A DNA stretch of 52,586 nt from Sphingomonas bacterium. GTDB lineage: Bacteria; Pseudomonadota; Alphaproteobacteria; Sphingomonadales; Sphingomonadaceae. The stretch spans positions 1 through 52,586 of the forward strand of contig NZ_CAHJWJ010000022.1 in assembly GCF_903642285.1 (NCBI RefSeq), given 5' to 3'. Numbering within the stretch: the stretch's first letter is position 1; each line of letters starts with the position of its first letter. The position numbers and the translations under genes are program-made. A model generated the notes under the pieces. That model did not search any database. It saw only the letters and a program-made list of their open reading frames with translations, and was not told the origin of the DNA. This document shows positions 33,712 through 42,377 of this stretch, piece after piece.

Positions 33712-35868
33712 ATGGCCGACCGCGACCACGACCTGCTGCGTCCTCGGCCGACCGGTGCTCAGCCCGGTTACACTCCGATACCGCCCCCCCGGGTCGCCCC
33801 CGACGGCGAACGTACTACGATCCCGCTGCACGACCGGTTCCAGGACTGGGACGCGCAACTGGCGGGGTTCGGCCCCGTTGAACCCCCGCCGCCGCCGCGT
33901 CGCCGCACCGGTCGCTGGCGCTGGTTCCTGCGCGGGCTGGCGGCGTTGCTGGTTCTGCTGATCGTCGCGATCGGCTGGCTGGCGATCACCGCGCCCCTGT
34001 CCAAATCGCTCGAGCCGCCGACCCCGCCCTCGATCACGCTGACCGCGGCCGACGGCACGCCGATCGCGCGGCGCGGCGCGCTGCTGGGGCCGGCGGTCGA
34101 TGCGAAGGACCTGCCGCCGCACGTGGTGCAGGCGTTCCTCGCGATCGAGGACCGGCGTTTCTATTCGCATTGGGGTATCGATCCGCACGGCGTCGCGCGC
34201 GCGGCGTGGCACAATCTGCGCGGCGGCGGCGTGCGCGAGGGCGGCAGCACGATCACGCAGCAGCTGGCGAAGAACGCGTTCCTCGATTCGGATCGCACCG
34301 CGGGGCGAAAAATCCGCGAGGCGATGATCGCGCTGTGGCTCGAGGCGTGGCTGACCAAGGATCAGATCCTGTCGCGCTACCTCTCGAACGTGTATTTCGG
34401 CGACAATGTCTATGGCCTGTCCGCCGCCGCGAAGCATTATTTCGGGCGCAAGCCGGCCGATCTGAGCATCGGCCAGGCGGCGATGCTGGCCGGGCTGGTC
34501 AAGGCCCCGTCGAAGCTCGCGCCCACGGGCAATCTCGACGGGGCGCAGGCGCGCGAGATGGTAGTCGTGAACGCGATGGTCGCCGCGCATTTCCTGACCA
34601 GGGACGAGGCGGACGACGTCCGCCCGCAGAACGTGCTGGCGAACGAGCCGGAGCAGCTTCCCTCGGGCACCTATTTCGCCGACTGGGTCATGCCCGAGGC
34701 GCGCGACGAGGCGGGGGAGATCAAGACCAAGGCCACCGTCGCGACGACGCTCGACCCCAGGCTGCAACGGATGGCGGAGCATGCGGTCCGTAACGCCGGG
34801 CTGCGCCAGGCGCAGATCGCTTTGGTCGCGATGCGCCCCGACGGCCGCGTCGTCGCGATGGTCGGCGGCAAGGATTACGGCAAAAGCCCCTTCAACCGCG
34901 CGACCCAGGCCAGGCGGCAACCGGGATCGACCTTCAAGCTGTTCGTCTACCTCGCCGCGATGCGCGCCGGGATGACGCCCGATTCGACGGTTCTCGATAA
35001 GCCGGTCACGATGGGCGACTGGAAACCGCACAATGCGGACGGCCGCTACGCGGGCGAGATCACGCTGCGCCAGGCGTTCGCGCGCTCCTCCAACGTCGCC
35101 GCGGCGCGGCTGACGCAGAAGGTCGGGGTGAAGGCGGTCATCCAGGCGGCGCGCGATCTCGGCATCTCGACCCCAATCCCCAACGAAGCGACGATCGGGC
35201 TCGGCAGTTCGAGCGTCTCGCTACTGGAACTGACCGCCGCCTTCGCCGCGGTGGCGGACGATCGCTATCCGGTGCAGGCGCGCGGGCTTCAGGACGAACG
35301 CCAGAAGAGCTGGTATCAATCGCTGACCGGCGGCGCGACGACGATGCCGGCGAATATCCATAGCGAGATGCTCGATCTTCTCGGCGCGTCGATCCGCACC
35401 GGCACCGGGCGACAGGCGAACCTGCCGATCGACGCGTTCGGCAAGACGGGGACGACGTCGGACAGCAAGGACGCGCTGTTCGTCGGCTTCGCGAAGGACC
35501 TGGTCGTCGGCGTGTGGGTCGGCAACGACGACAATACGCCCAATCCCGGGCTGTCGGGGGGTGGTATCCCGGCGCGGGTGTGGCGCGCGTTCATGACCGA
35601 TGCGCTGGGGCTGCGTCCGGTCGTCGCGCCGGTGGACGACGCGGTCGATCCCGACGCGATCCCGCCGGACGATGTCGGCAATCTGATCGAGGGGACAATC
35701 GGCGGCGCGGTCGACGATGTCGTCCAGCGCGCGACGGAAAAGGTGCGCGGGCTCGATCTGCGCATGGGCAATGACGGATCGATCACGCTGCGCGGGGGCC
35801 GCGATCGGCCTGCGCCGACGCCGGTGCCCGCGCCGACGGGGGACCAACGGGGGCGGACGGAGGAGTAG
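33712..35868 (+). CDS. PBP1A family bifunctional penicillin-binding protein
   Basis: 718 residues, peptidoglycan polymerase and cross-linker anchored in the inner membrane. A long proline-rich cytosolic N-terminus (1-70), one membrane helix (about 72-95, 'LRGLAALLVLLIVAIGWLAI'), glycosyltransferase domain with 'AFLAIEDRRFYSHWG' (catalytic Glu), 'GGSTITQQLAKN' and 'KDQILSRYLSNVYFG', then transpeptidase with 'RQPGSTFKLFVY' (SxxK), 'SSN' and 'GKTGTTSD' (KTG). The C-terminus is proline/threonine-rich. Only an AGGA 11 bp upstream may serve as ribosome site. uppP, which recycles its lipid carrier, lies elsewhere in the window. Confidence 0.93.
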   Translation: MADRDHDLLRPRPTGAQPGYTPIPPPRVAPDGERTTIPLHDRFQDWDAQLAGFGPVEPPPPPRRRTGRWRWFLRGLAALLVLLIVAIGWLAITAPLSKSLEPPTPPSITLTAADGTPIARRGALLGPAVDAKDLPPHVVQAFLAIEDRRFYSHWGIDPHGVARAAWHNLRGGGVREGGSTITQQLAKNAFLDSDRTAGRKIREAMIALWLEAWLTKDQILSRYLSNVYFGDNVYGLSAAAKHYFGRKPADLSIGQAAMLAGLVKAPSKLAPTGNLDGAQAREMVVVNAMVAAHFLTRDEADDVRPQNVLANEPEQLPSGTYFADWVMPEARDEAGEIKTKATVATTLDPRLQRMAEHAVRNAGLRQAQIALVAMRPDGRVVAMVGGKDYGKSPFNRATQARRQPGSTFKLFVYLAAMRAGMTPDSTVLDKPVTMGDWKPHNADGRYAGEITLRQAFARSSNVAAARLTQKVGVKAVIQAARDLGISTPIPNEATIGLGSSSVSLLELTAAFAAVADDRYPVQARGLQDERQKSWYQSLTGGATTMPANIHSEMLDLLGASIRTGTGRQANLPIDAFGKTGTTSDSKDALFVGFAKDLVVGVWVGNDDNTPNPGLSGGGIPARVWRAFMTDALGLRPVVAPVDDAVDPDAIPPDDVGNLIEGTIGGAVDDVVQRATEKVRGLDLRMGNDGSITLRGGRDRPAPTPVPAPTGDQRGRTEE

Positions 35869-35889
35869 CGACACGCGGCTTGGATCATC

Positions 35890-35988
35890 CTCCGGCGAAG
35901 GCCGGGGCCCAGATGCAAAGGCCGCTGTAACGAAGGGCACCCCAGCCGTTACGAACGTCCGGCAACTGGGTCCGGGCCTTCGCCGGGG
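35890..35988. repeat. Family A paired palindromic repeat, copy A7
   Basis: Left arm TCCGGCGAAGGCCGGGG with CCCAG; right arm CTGGGTCCGGGCCTTCGCCG and GGG, slightly degenerate. Inside, 'GTAACGAAGGGC' and 'GCCGTTACGAAC' resemble inner parts of other copies. Confidence 0.8.
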
Positions 35989-36032
35989 AGGGGCAATTCT
36001 TCCCCCAGGCCAACGCAATCGAGCTCAGCCGA

Positions 36033-36060
36033 TTGACCTCCTGTCCCCATCCCATAAAGC
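36033..36060 (+). promoter_or_regulatory. Candidate promoter of threonine aldolase-like gene
   Basis: TTGACC (36033-36038), 16 bp, TAAAGC (36055-36060), 7 bp before the ATG. Weak -10; also implies a leaderless transcript. Confidence 0.35.
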
Positions 36061-36067
36061 GCGTGCC

Positions 36068-37069
36068 ATGCGCTTCTTCTCCGACAACGCCGCCGCGGCG
36101 CACCCACAGGTCCTCGCCGCGCTGGCCAGCGCCAACACGCTCGATACCGCCTATGACGGCGATCGCTGGAGCAAGAGCCTGGATGCGCGGTTTGGGGATT
36201 TGTTCGAAACCGAGGTCCGCGTATTGTGGGTGCCGACGGGCACCGCGGCGAACTGCCTCGCGCTCGCCGCGCTTTGCCCGCCTTATGGCGGTGTCGTCTG
36301 CCACCGCGACGCGCATATCCAGAACGACGAGGGCGGCGCGCCCGAATTCTACACGCACGGCGCCAAGCTGCTGCTCGCTGACGGTCCCGCGGCAAAGCTC
36401 GACCCCGCCGCCATCGAGGCGGTGGTCGACGCCATCGCGAACGATGTCCACCGCGTCCAGCCGCATGCGATCTCGATCACCAATGCGACCGAATATGGTG
36501 CTGTCTACACCCCCGATCAGGTCGCGGCGATCGGTGCGCTGGCGAAGGCGCGCGGGCTCGGCTTCCATATGGACGGCGCGCGCTTCGCCAACGCCGTGGT
36601 CGCGACGGGCGCGTCGGTCGCCGACCTGACATGGCGTGCCGGGGTCGATGCGCTGTCGTTCGGCTTCGTGAAGAATGGCGGGATGGATGCGGAGGCGCTC
36701 GTGTTCTTCCGCCGCGACCTTGCCGACGCGACGCTTCGCCGGCGCAAGCGGGCGGGGCTGCTGCTGTCCAAGGGCCGGTATCTGGCGGCGCAACTGCTTG
36801 CGATGCTGGACGGCGATGTATGGCTGGATTGCGCGCGATCGGCGAATGAAGGCGCGGCGGTGCTGGCGGCGGCGGCGGGCGAACGGCTGGTCCACCCGGT
36901 CGAAGCGAACGAAGTGTTCCTGCGGGTCACTTCGGACGAAGCGGCGGCCTTGCGCGCGCAAGGCTTCGATTTCTACGACTGGGCACCGGGCGAGGCGCGG
37001 CTCGTCACCGCCTGGGATAGCGACCGCACCGCGATCGACACGCTGGCCGCGGCGATCCGCGCGCTGTGA
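36068..37069 (+). CDS. Threonine aldolase family PLP-dependent lyase
   Basis: 333 residues. Beta-eliminating lyase/low-specificity L-threonine aldolase fold: 'FFSDNAAAAHPQVL', 'VLWVPTGTAANCLALAAL', 'ISITNATEYGAVYTP', 'FHMDGARFANAV' (Asp that contacts PLP) and the Schiff-base Lys in 'FGFVKNGGMDAE'. The enzyme splits threonine/allo-threonine into glycine and acetaldehyde, though other 3-hydroxy amino acids are possible. No Shine-Dalgarno is seen. Its stop overlaps the start of the EamA transporter (GTGA), so the two are probably co-translated and the exporter may handle a related amino acid (inference). Confidence 0.9.
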   Translation: MRFFSDNAAAAHPQVLAALASANTLDTAYDGDRWSKSLDARFGDLFETEVRVLWVPTGTAANCLALAALCPPYGGVVCHRDAHIQNDEGGAPEFYTHGAKLLLADGPAAKLDPAAIEAVVDAIANDVHRVQPHAISITNATEYGAVYTPDQVAAIGALAKARGLGFHMDGARFANAVVATGASVADLTWRAGVDALSFGFVKNGGMDAEALVFFRRDLADATLRRRKRAGLLLSKGRYLAAQLLAMLDGDVWLDCARSANEGAAVLAAAAGERLVHPVEANEVFLRVTSDEAAALRAQGFDFYDWAPGEARLVTAWDSDRTAIDTLAAAIRAL

Positions 37070-37986
37070 CCGGCGGGACCCTGGCCCCGCAATCGACGCG
37101 GGTCGCCATATTGGTCCCCTTCGCGATCGTGACGTTGATCTGGGGATCGACCTGGCTGGTGATCCGCGACCAGCTGGGCACGGTACCGCCGAGCTGGTCG
37201 GTCAGCTACCGCTTCCTCGTCGCGGGCATCGCGATGACGATCTATGCCGCGGCGCGAGGTGAATCCCTTCGGCTACCGCCGCGCGGCTGGCTGTTCGCCG
37301 CGGCGATCGGGCTCAGCCAATTCTGTCTGAACTTCAATTTCGTCTACCGGGCGGAGGCGCATATCACCTCCGGGCTGGTCGCGGTGGTCTTCGCGCTGCT
37401 GCTCGTGCCGAATGCGGTGCTGGCATGGCTGTTCCTAGGCCAGCGGATGGGGCGGCAACTGGTCGTCGGATCGCTGATCGCGATGGCGGGGGTCGCGTTG
37501 CTGTTCCTGCACGAGGCGCGAAGCGGCGCACGCGGGCCGCACGAGACGCTTGTCGGGATCGGCATCACCCTGCTCGCCACGCTGTCCGCCTCCGCCGCGA
37601 ACGTGCTGCAGGCGACGGGTACGGCCAAACGCTATCCGATGATGCCGACGCTCGCGCTGGCGATGCTGATGGGCGCGGCGATGGATGCGGTCGTCGCTCT
37701 GCTGTTGACCGGCACCCCCGTGATGGAATGGCGGATCGGCTATGTCGCGGGGATCGTGTATCTCGGGCTGTTCGGTTCGGCGATCGCGTTCCCGTTGTAT
37801 TTCGGGGTGTTGCGCGTGATCGGGCCGGCCAAGGCGGCCTATGCCAGCGTCATCGTCCCCGTGATCGCGATGCTGTTGTCGACCTTGTTCGAGGGCTATC
37901 GCTGGTCGCTGCTGGCCGCCGCCGGTGGCGTGTTGACCGCAATCGGGCTGGTGATCGCGCTGAGGGCGCGAAGGCCCCCGCGGTAA
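37066..37986 (+). CDS. EamA/DMT family transporter
   Basis: 306 residues, ten predicted membrane segments in two EamA halves. 'VTLIWGSTWLVIRDQLG', 'SYRFLVAG' and 'AEAHITSGLVAVVFALLLVPNAVLAWLFLG' in parts are typical of RhaT/YdcZ-type metabolite exporters. GTG start at 37066 overlaps the aldolase stop by 4 bp. Its last 91 bp are also coding, on the opposite strand, for the C-terminus of the SDR epimerase. Confidence 0.9.
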   Translation: MTGGTLAPQSTRVAILVPFAIVTLIWGSTWLVIRDQLGTVPPSWSVSYRFLVAGIAMTIYAAARGESLRLPPRGWLFAAAIGLSQFCLNFNFVYRAEAHITSGLVAVVFALLLVPNAVLAWLFLGQRMGRQLVVGSLIAMAGVALLFLHEARSGARGPHETLVGIGITLLATLSASAANVLQATGTAKRYPMMPTLALAMLMGAAMDAVVALLLTGTPVMEWRIGYVAGIVYLGLFGSAIAFPLYFGVLRVIGPAKAAYASVIVPVIAMLLSTLFEGYRWSLLAAAGGVLTAIGLVIALRARRPPR

Positions 37987-38723
37987 TCGGGATATCGGGG
38001 AGTCCAGTCGAGGACGCGCTTCGCCCGCCCGTTCGCGACGCGCCGGTTCTCCGCATAGAAACCGCGCGCCATCGGCGACAGCGTGGCGAGATCGACGAAC
38101 GGCACCGGCGGTAGGCCGAGCAGCGAAGCGGCGAAGTCGATCACGTCGTTCTGGCTGGCAGGTCGATCGTCGGAAAGGTTGTACGCCCCCGCCGGCGCAT
38201 CGAACCCCGCGACTACCCCCGCGACGATGTCGTCGACATGCACCCGGCTGAAGATCTGATGCGCAAGATCGACCCGGTGCGCCCGCCCGCTCGCGACCCG
38301 ATCGAGTGCGGAGCGGCCGGGGCCGTAGATTCCCGGCAACCGGAACACCCGCGCCCCGCCCGCCAGCCATGCCGCATCCGCCGCCGCCCGCGCGCTTCGC
38401 CGCCCGCCGCCGATCGGTGCGGTCTCGTCCACCCACGCGCCACCGGTATCGCCATAGACGCCGGTTGAGGACAGATAGCCGAGCCAGCGTCCGCCGAGCG
38501 CGTTGCCGTAGTGCGCGAGAACGGGGTCGACCTCGCCCTTCGGCGGCACAGACGACAGGACGTGCGTCGTCGCCGCCAGCGCACGGCCAACCGCGGCGGT
38601 ATCGGCGAAGGCGATCGTCCCGTCCCGCCCGTCGCGCGTCGTCCCGACGATCCGCCAGTCGGATAGCACCGCGGCGATGGCGCGCGCGGTATAGCCCATG
38701 CCGAAGATCAGGAGACTGCGCAT
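37896..38723 (-). CDS. SDR family NAD(P)-dependent epimerase-like protein (YeeZ type)
   Basis: 275 residues. A Rossmann start 'LIFGMGYTARAIAAVL', 'SVPPKGEVDPVLAHY', 'YLSSTGVYGDTGGAWVDE' (the active-site Tyr in Y-G-D) and 'VFRLPGIYGPGRSALD' mark the extended short-chain dehydrogenase family, YeeZ/COG0451-like. The substrate, perhaps a sugar nucleotide, is unknown. The last 30 residues, after the normal domain end, lie antisense to the EamA gene. Confidence 0.85.
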   Translation of the reverse strand: MRSLLIFGMGYTARAIAAVLSDWRIVGTTRDGRDGTIAFADTAAVGRALAATTHVLSSVPPKGEVDPVLAHYGNALGGRWLGYLSSTGVYGDTGGAWVDETAPIGGGRRSARAAADAAWLAGGARVFRLPGIYGPGRSALDRVASGRAHRVDLAHQIFSRVHVDDIVAGVVAGFDAPAGAYNLSDDRPASQNDVIDFAASLLGLPPVPFVDLATLSPMARGFYAENRRVANGRAKRVLDWTPRYPDYRGGLRALSAITSPIAVNTPPAAASSDQR

Positions 38724-38768
38724 GCGGCGTCCCTATCGCATGATCGCGCCGATGCCCAAGTCTGCCCC

Positions 38769-38865
38769 ACCCGGCGAAGGCCGGGGCCCGGTAGCGACGG
38801 TTCCCATGGCGGCGTGCGTCGTGCCGCCACGATCGTCTGGCAACTGGGCCCCGGCCTTCGCCGGG
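38769..38865. repeat. Family A paired palindromic repeat, copy A8
   Basis: Left arm CCCGGCGAAGGCCGGGGCCC; right arm CTGGG + CCCCGGCCTTCGCCGGG. Inside, 'CGCCATG' style inverted words 'GGTTCCCATGG' and 'GCCGCCACGATCG' also occur. Lies in the divergent gap between the epimerase and pepN. Confidence 0.8.
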
Positions 38866-38959
38866 ATGGGTCTTGGATGGGTAGGGTTAGAATCAAGCCG
38901 AGCGGAATACGCCCTTAGCCGGGGGTAGCGATACCCTGTCTACCGGCTATATCGGGGCC

Positions 38960-41563
38960 ATGCTCGACATCCAGCACAGCGTCGCCCAATCCCCCGCTCA
39001 CGGGCCCGCCGTCACCCGGCGATCCGACTACCGCCCGCCCGCCTGGCTCGTGCCGCAGATCGCGCTCGATTTCGCTCTCGCCGCTGCCGCCACGCGGGTA
39101 AAGGCAGCACTGAGCGTGACCCGCAACGGCAAGCACGCCGATCCGCTGCGGCTCGACGGCGCGGGACAGCAGCTGATCGCGGTGCGCGTCGATGGGGTGA
39201 CGATCGACGACTGGCGGATCGAGGGCGAGCAGTTGGTGGTTCCGCTGCCCGGCGATGCGCATGTCGTCGAGACCGAGGTGGAGATCGCGCCCGATCGCAA
39301 CACGCAGCTGATGGGCCTCTACGCCTCGGGCGGAAACCTGTGCACGCAGTGCGAGGCGGAGGGGTTCCGGCGGATCACCTTCTTTCCCGATCGCCCCGAT
39401 GTGCTCTCCGAATACCGCGTGCGGATGACCGCGGATGCGGCGCGCTACCCGGTCCTGCTGGCGAACGGCGATCCGGTCGCGAGCGGCACGTCGGACGATG
39501 GGCGGCATTGGACCGAATGGCACGACCCCTTCCCCAAGCCCTCCTACCTGTTCGCGCTGGTGGCGGGCGACCTGGCCGAGAACCGCGGCAGCTTCACGAC
39601 GCGGTCGGGGCGCACGGTGCGGCTCGGCATCTGGGTGCGCGCCGCCGACTTGCTCAAGACCGACCACGCGCTCGCCTCGCTCAAGACCGCGATGGCGTGG
39701 GACGAGCAGGTCTATGGCCGCGAATATGACCTCGACGTGTTCAACATCGTCGCGGTCGACGATTTCAACTTCGGCGCGATGGAAAACAAGGGGCTGAACA
39801 TCTTCAACAGCCGCTACATCCTCGCGGACCCCGATACCGCGACCGACTATGATTACGACGCGATCGCCGCCGTCGTCGCGCATGAATATTTCCACAATTG
39901 GTCGGGCAACCGCGTCACCTGCCGCGACTGGTTCCAGCTATCGTTGAAGGAAGGCTTCACCGTCTTTCGCGACCAGGGTTTTTCCGCCGACCAGGGCTCG
40001 GCCGCGGTCAAGCGGATCGAGGATGTGCGGAGCCTGCGCGCCGCGCAATTCCCCGAGGATGCCGGCCCGCTCGCACACCCGGTGCGCCCCGACAGCTATC
40101 AGGAGATCAGCAACTTCTACACCGCCACCATCTACAACAAGGGTGCGGAGCTGATCCGGATGATGGCGACGATGCTCGGCCCGGTCGCGTTCCGAAAGGC
40201 GTGCGACCTGTATTTCGATCGCTTCGACGGGACGGCCGCGACATGCGAGGATTATGTCGCGTGCATGGAGCAATCGAGCGGCATCGACCTGTCGCAGTTC
40301 CGCCTTTGGTATTCGCAGGCAGGCACGCCGCGCGTCTCCGCGTCGCTGGCGGTCGAGGCCGGCCGGGCGACGCTGCATCTGGCGCAGCGCGTTCCGCCGA
40401 CCCCGGGGCAGACGGACAAGGTGCCGATGCCGCTGCCCCTGCGGGTCAAGCTGTTCGGGGCGGGCAGCGGCGCGCCGTTGATCGACGAGCGGCTGGTGAT
40501 TCTCGACACGGCCGAGGCGACGATGGCGTTCGATGGGCTGGCCGAGCGCCCCGTCCTGTCGATCAACCGCGGTTTTTCCGCACCCGTCATCGTCGAAAGC
40601 GACCGCAGCGCCGCCGACCTCGCCTTCCTCAGCGCGCATGACGACGATCCGTTCGCGCGGTACGAGGCGATGCAGCAGCTGATGCTCGACACGCTGGTCG
40701 CCGGCGCGTCGAACGGCACGGCGGATCATGGCCGCGTCATCGACGCGGTCCGCCATACGCTGGACGATGCCGATCTCGACCCGGCGTTCCTCGCCGAAGT
40801 CGTGCTGCTGCCGTCGGAGAATTTCATCGGCGACCAGCTGACGGTGGTCGATCCCGAGGCGATCCACGCCGCGCGCGAGGGGCTGCGTCGCGAGATCGGC
40901 CATGCGCTGGCGGCGCAGTGGCGACAATTGCACCATGTCACGCAACAGGCGGCGTATGCATATACGCCGGAGGCGAAGGGCAAGCGCCGGCTGCGATCGG
41001 TCGCGCTCGGCTATCTGGCGGCGAACGGCGCGCGAGCGATCGGCACGCTCGCCTTCCGTCAATTCGAAGCCGCCGACAACATGACCGATCGCCAGGGGGC
41101 GCTGACGATTCTCGCGGGGGGCGATTTCGCCGAGCGCGAGGCGGCGCTGGACATCTTCTATAACCGGCATTCGGACAACCCGCTGGTGCTCGACAAATGG
41201 TTCCAGACCCAGGCGCTGTCGTCACGCACCGACACGCCGCAGATGGTGGCGGACCTGGCGCGCCATCCCGATTTCTCGCTGGCCAATCCCAACCGCGTGC
41301 GGTCGCTGATCGGCGCATTCTCGGCCAACCAGCGTGCGTTTCATGCCGCGGGCGGTTGGGGCTACGTGTTCCTGGCGGATCAGCTGATCGCGCTCGACAC
41401 GCTCAATCCGCAGACCGCGGCGAAACTCCTCCCGCCGCTTGCGCGCTGGCGTCGGTTCGACGGCACACGTGCGCAGGCGATGCGCGGCGCGCTGGAACGG
41501 ATCGTGCGCGTGCCGGGGGTATCGAAGGATCTGTTCGAGCAGGCGTCGAAAAGCCTGGCCTAA
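38960..41563 (+). CDS. pepN: Aminopeptidase N
   Basis: 867 residues, M1 zinc aminopeptidase that trims N-terminal amino acids from peptides in the cytosol. The substrate-binding 'FGAMENKGLNIF' is at about residue 270, the zinc motif HEYFHNW near 308-314 with the third ligand Glu ~18 residues later ('LSLKEGFTVFRDQGF'). The C-terminal ARM-like domain is full length. The stop codon interlocks with the DUF72 stop on the other strand (41560-41563). Confidence 0.97.
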   Translation: MLDIQHSVAQSPAHGPAVTRRSDYRPPAWLVPQIALDFALAAAATRVKAALSVTRNGKHADPLRLDGAGQQLIAVRVDGVTIDDWRIEGEQLVVPLPGDAHVVETEVEIAPDRNTQLMGLYASGGNLCTQCEAEGFRRITFFPDRPDVLSEYRVRMTADAARYPVLLANGDPVASGTSDDGRHWTEWHDPFPKPSYLFALVAGDLAENRGSFTTRSGRTVRLGIWVRAADLLKTDHALASLKTAMAWDEQVYGREYDLDVFNIVAVDDFNFGAMENKGLNIFNSRYILADPDTATDYDYDAIAAVVAHEYFHNWSGNRVTCRDWFQLSLKEGFTVFRDQGFSADQGSAAVKRIEDVRSLRAAQFPEDAGPLAHPVRPDSYQEISNFYTATIYNKGAELIRMMATMLGPVAFRKACDLYFDRFDGTAATCEDYVACMEQSSGIDLSQFRLWYSQAGTPRVSASLAVEAGRATLHLAQRVPPTPGQTDKVPMPLPLRVKLFGAGSGAPLIDERLVILDTAEATMAFDGLAERPVLSINRGFSAPVIVESDRSAADLAFLSAHDDDPFARYEAMQQLMLDTLVAGASNGTADHGRVIDAVRHTLDDADLDPAFLAEVVLLPSENFIGDQLTVVDPEAIHAAREGLRREIGHALAAQWRQLHHVTQQAAYAYTPEAKGKRRLRSVALGYLAANGARAIGTLAFRQFEAADNMTDRQGALTILAGGDFAEREAALDIFYNRHSDNPLVLDKWFQTQALSSRTDTPQMVADLARHPDFSLANPNRVRSLIGAFSANQRAFHAAGGWGYVFLADQLIALDTLNPQTAAKLLPPLARWRRFDGTRAQAMRGALERIVRVPGVSKDLFEQASKSLA

Positions 41564-42270
41564 CCGGCCAGCCGGGCCATCAGCGTCAGCGCGTTCGCGG
41601 GCGCAGCCCCGGCGGCGGTGTTGTCGTAGATCGTCCAGCTTTCGCCGCACCGCGCGGCATCGGCGTGGCGGTCGATCACGGCATCGTCATAGGCCGACCG
41701 ATAGACCTGCGGCGCACCGTGCCACCGCATATAGCGCAGGCCGGACCAGCCGCCCGGTCGGTCGGCCCCCGCCACACGCGCGGGATCGGCGGCGACGCGT
41801 GCGATATGGTGTGCCGTCAGCAGCGCGTCGGCCGCGGCCTCGAACCAGCTCGGATGGCGCGGCTCGCAGACGATCGGGCCGGCAAGCGACCCGGCGAGAT
41901 CGTCGAAGAAGCGAGCGGCGACGGATGGGTCGAAAGCCAGACTCGGTGGCAACTGTACCAGGGTCGGTCCGCGCCGCTCGCCGAGCCCGCCTGCCTCGTC
42001 TGCGAAGCGCGCGAGCAGGTCGGGGCAATCGACCAACCGCCGCTCGTGCGTTATCGCCTTCGGGACCTTGACCGCGAAGCGAAATCCGGCGGGAACGCTC
42101 GCGGCCCAGCGTTCATACGTCGTTCGGCGATGCGGCCGGTGGAAGCTGCTGTTGATCTCGACGCAATCGAACACCCGGGCATAGCGTTCGAGATGCGTGC
42201 CATCGTCGGCGAAGCGATCCGCGAGCGCCGTCGGGATCGACCAGCCGGCGACGCCGACCCGCGCGCTCAG
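41560..42270 (-). CDS. DUF72 domain protein with putative CTG start
   Basis: From a CTG at 42270 the protein has 236 residues and begins 'LSARVGVAGWSIPTALADRF', the conserved DUF72 opening; 'VFDCVEINSSFHR' and 'GFRFAVKVPKAITHE', 'LVQLPPSLAFD', 'CEPRHPSWF' and 'YMRWHG' follow as in the family (TIM barrel, function unknown). No ATG, GTG or TTG occurs in frame between the previous in-frame stop (42364) and the conserved 'GVAGW'; the only alternatives are this CTG or a GTG inside the conserved region, which would delete the first strand. CTG overlaps the stop of the upstream small ORF as CTGA, with CGGAAG 9 bp before it. Confidence 0.8.
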   Translation of the reverse strand: MSARVGVAGWSIPTALADRFADDGTHLERYARVFDCVEINSSFHRPHRRTTYERWAASVPAGFRFAVKVPKAITHERRLVDCPDLLARFADEAGGLGERRGPTLVQLPPSLAFDPSVAARFFDDLAGSLAGPIVCEPRHPSWFEAAADALLTAHHIARVAADPARVAGADRPGGWSGLRYMRWHGAPQVYRSAYDDAVIDRHADAARCGESWTIYDNTAAGAAPANALTLMARLAG

Positions 42271-42377
42271 AACAGCCGCTTCCGGAAACGGTTCGGCCGC
42301 GACGATCGTGTCGACCGGATGTCGATGTTGAGGAAATCCTCGATCGACGCGCGATCGCCTGCGTCAGAAATCGACAT
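42267..42377 (-). CDS. 36-residue small ORF linking GST and DUF72 genes
   Basis: ATG at 42377, overlapping the last 14 bp of the GST gene, and TGA at 42267-42269, overlapping the DUF72 CTG. The peptide has an acidic N-terminal half ('SIEDFLNIDIRS') and an Arg-rich C-terminus ('SSRPNRFRKRLF'). About 27 of 35 codons after ATG end in G or C, coding-like for this genome and clearly more than in the DUF72 frame over the same stretch. No family recognised. It may serve translation coupling or be the remnant of a C-terminal end of another gene. Confidence 0.45.
   Translation of the reverse strand: MSISDAGDRASIEDFLNIDIRSTRSSRPNRFRKRLF

Noticed and set aside
8399..38865. Regular palindromic repeats as a CRISPR array
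   Set aside because: The copies are kilobases apart, single paired units, with no tandem spacer structure and no cas genes.
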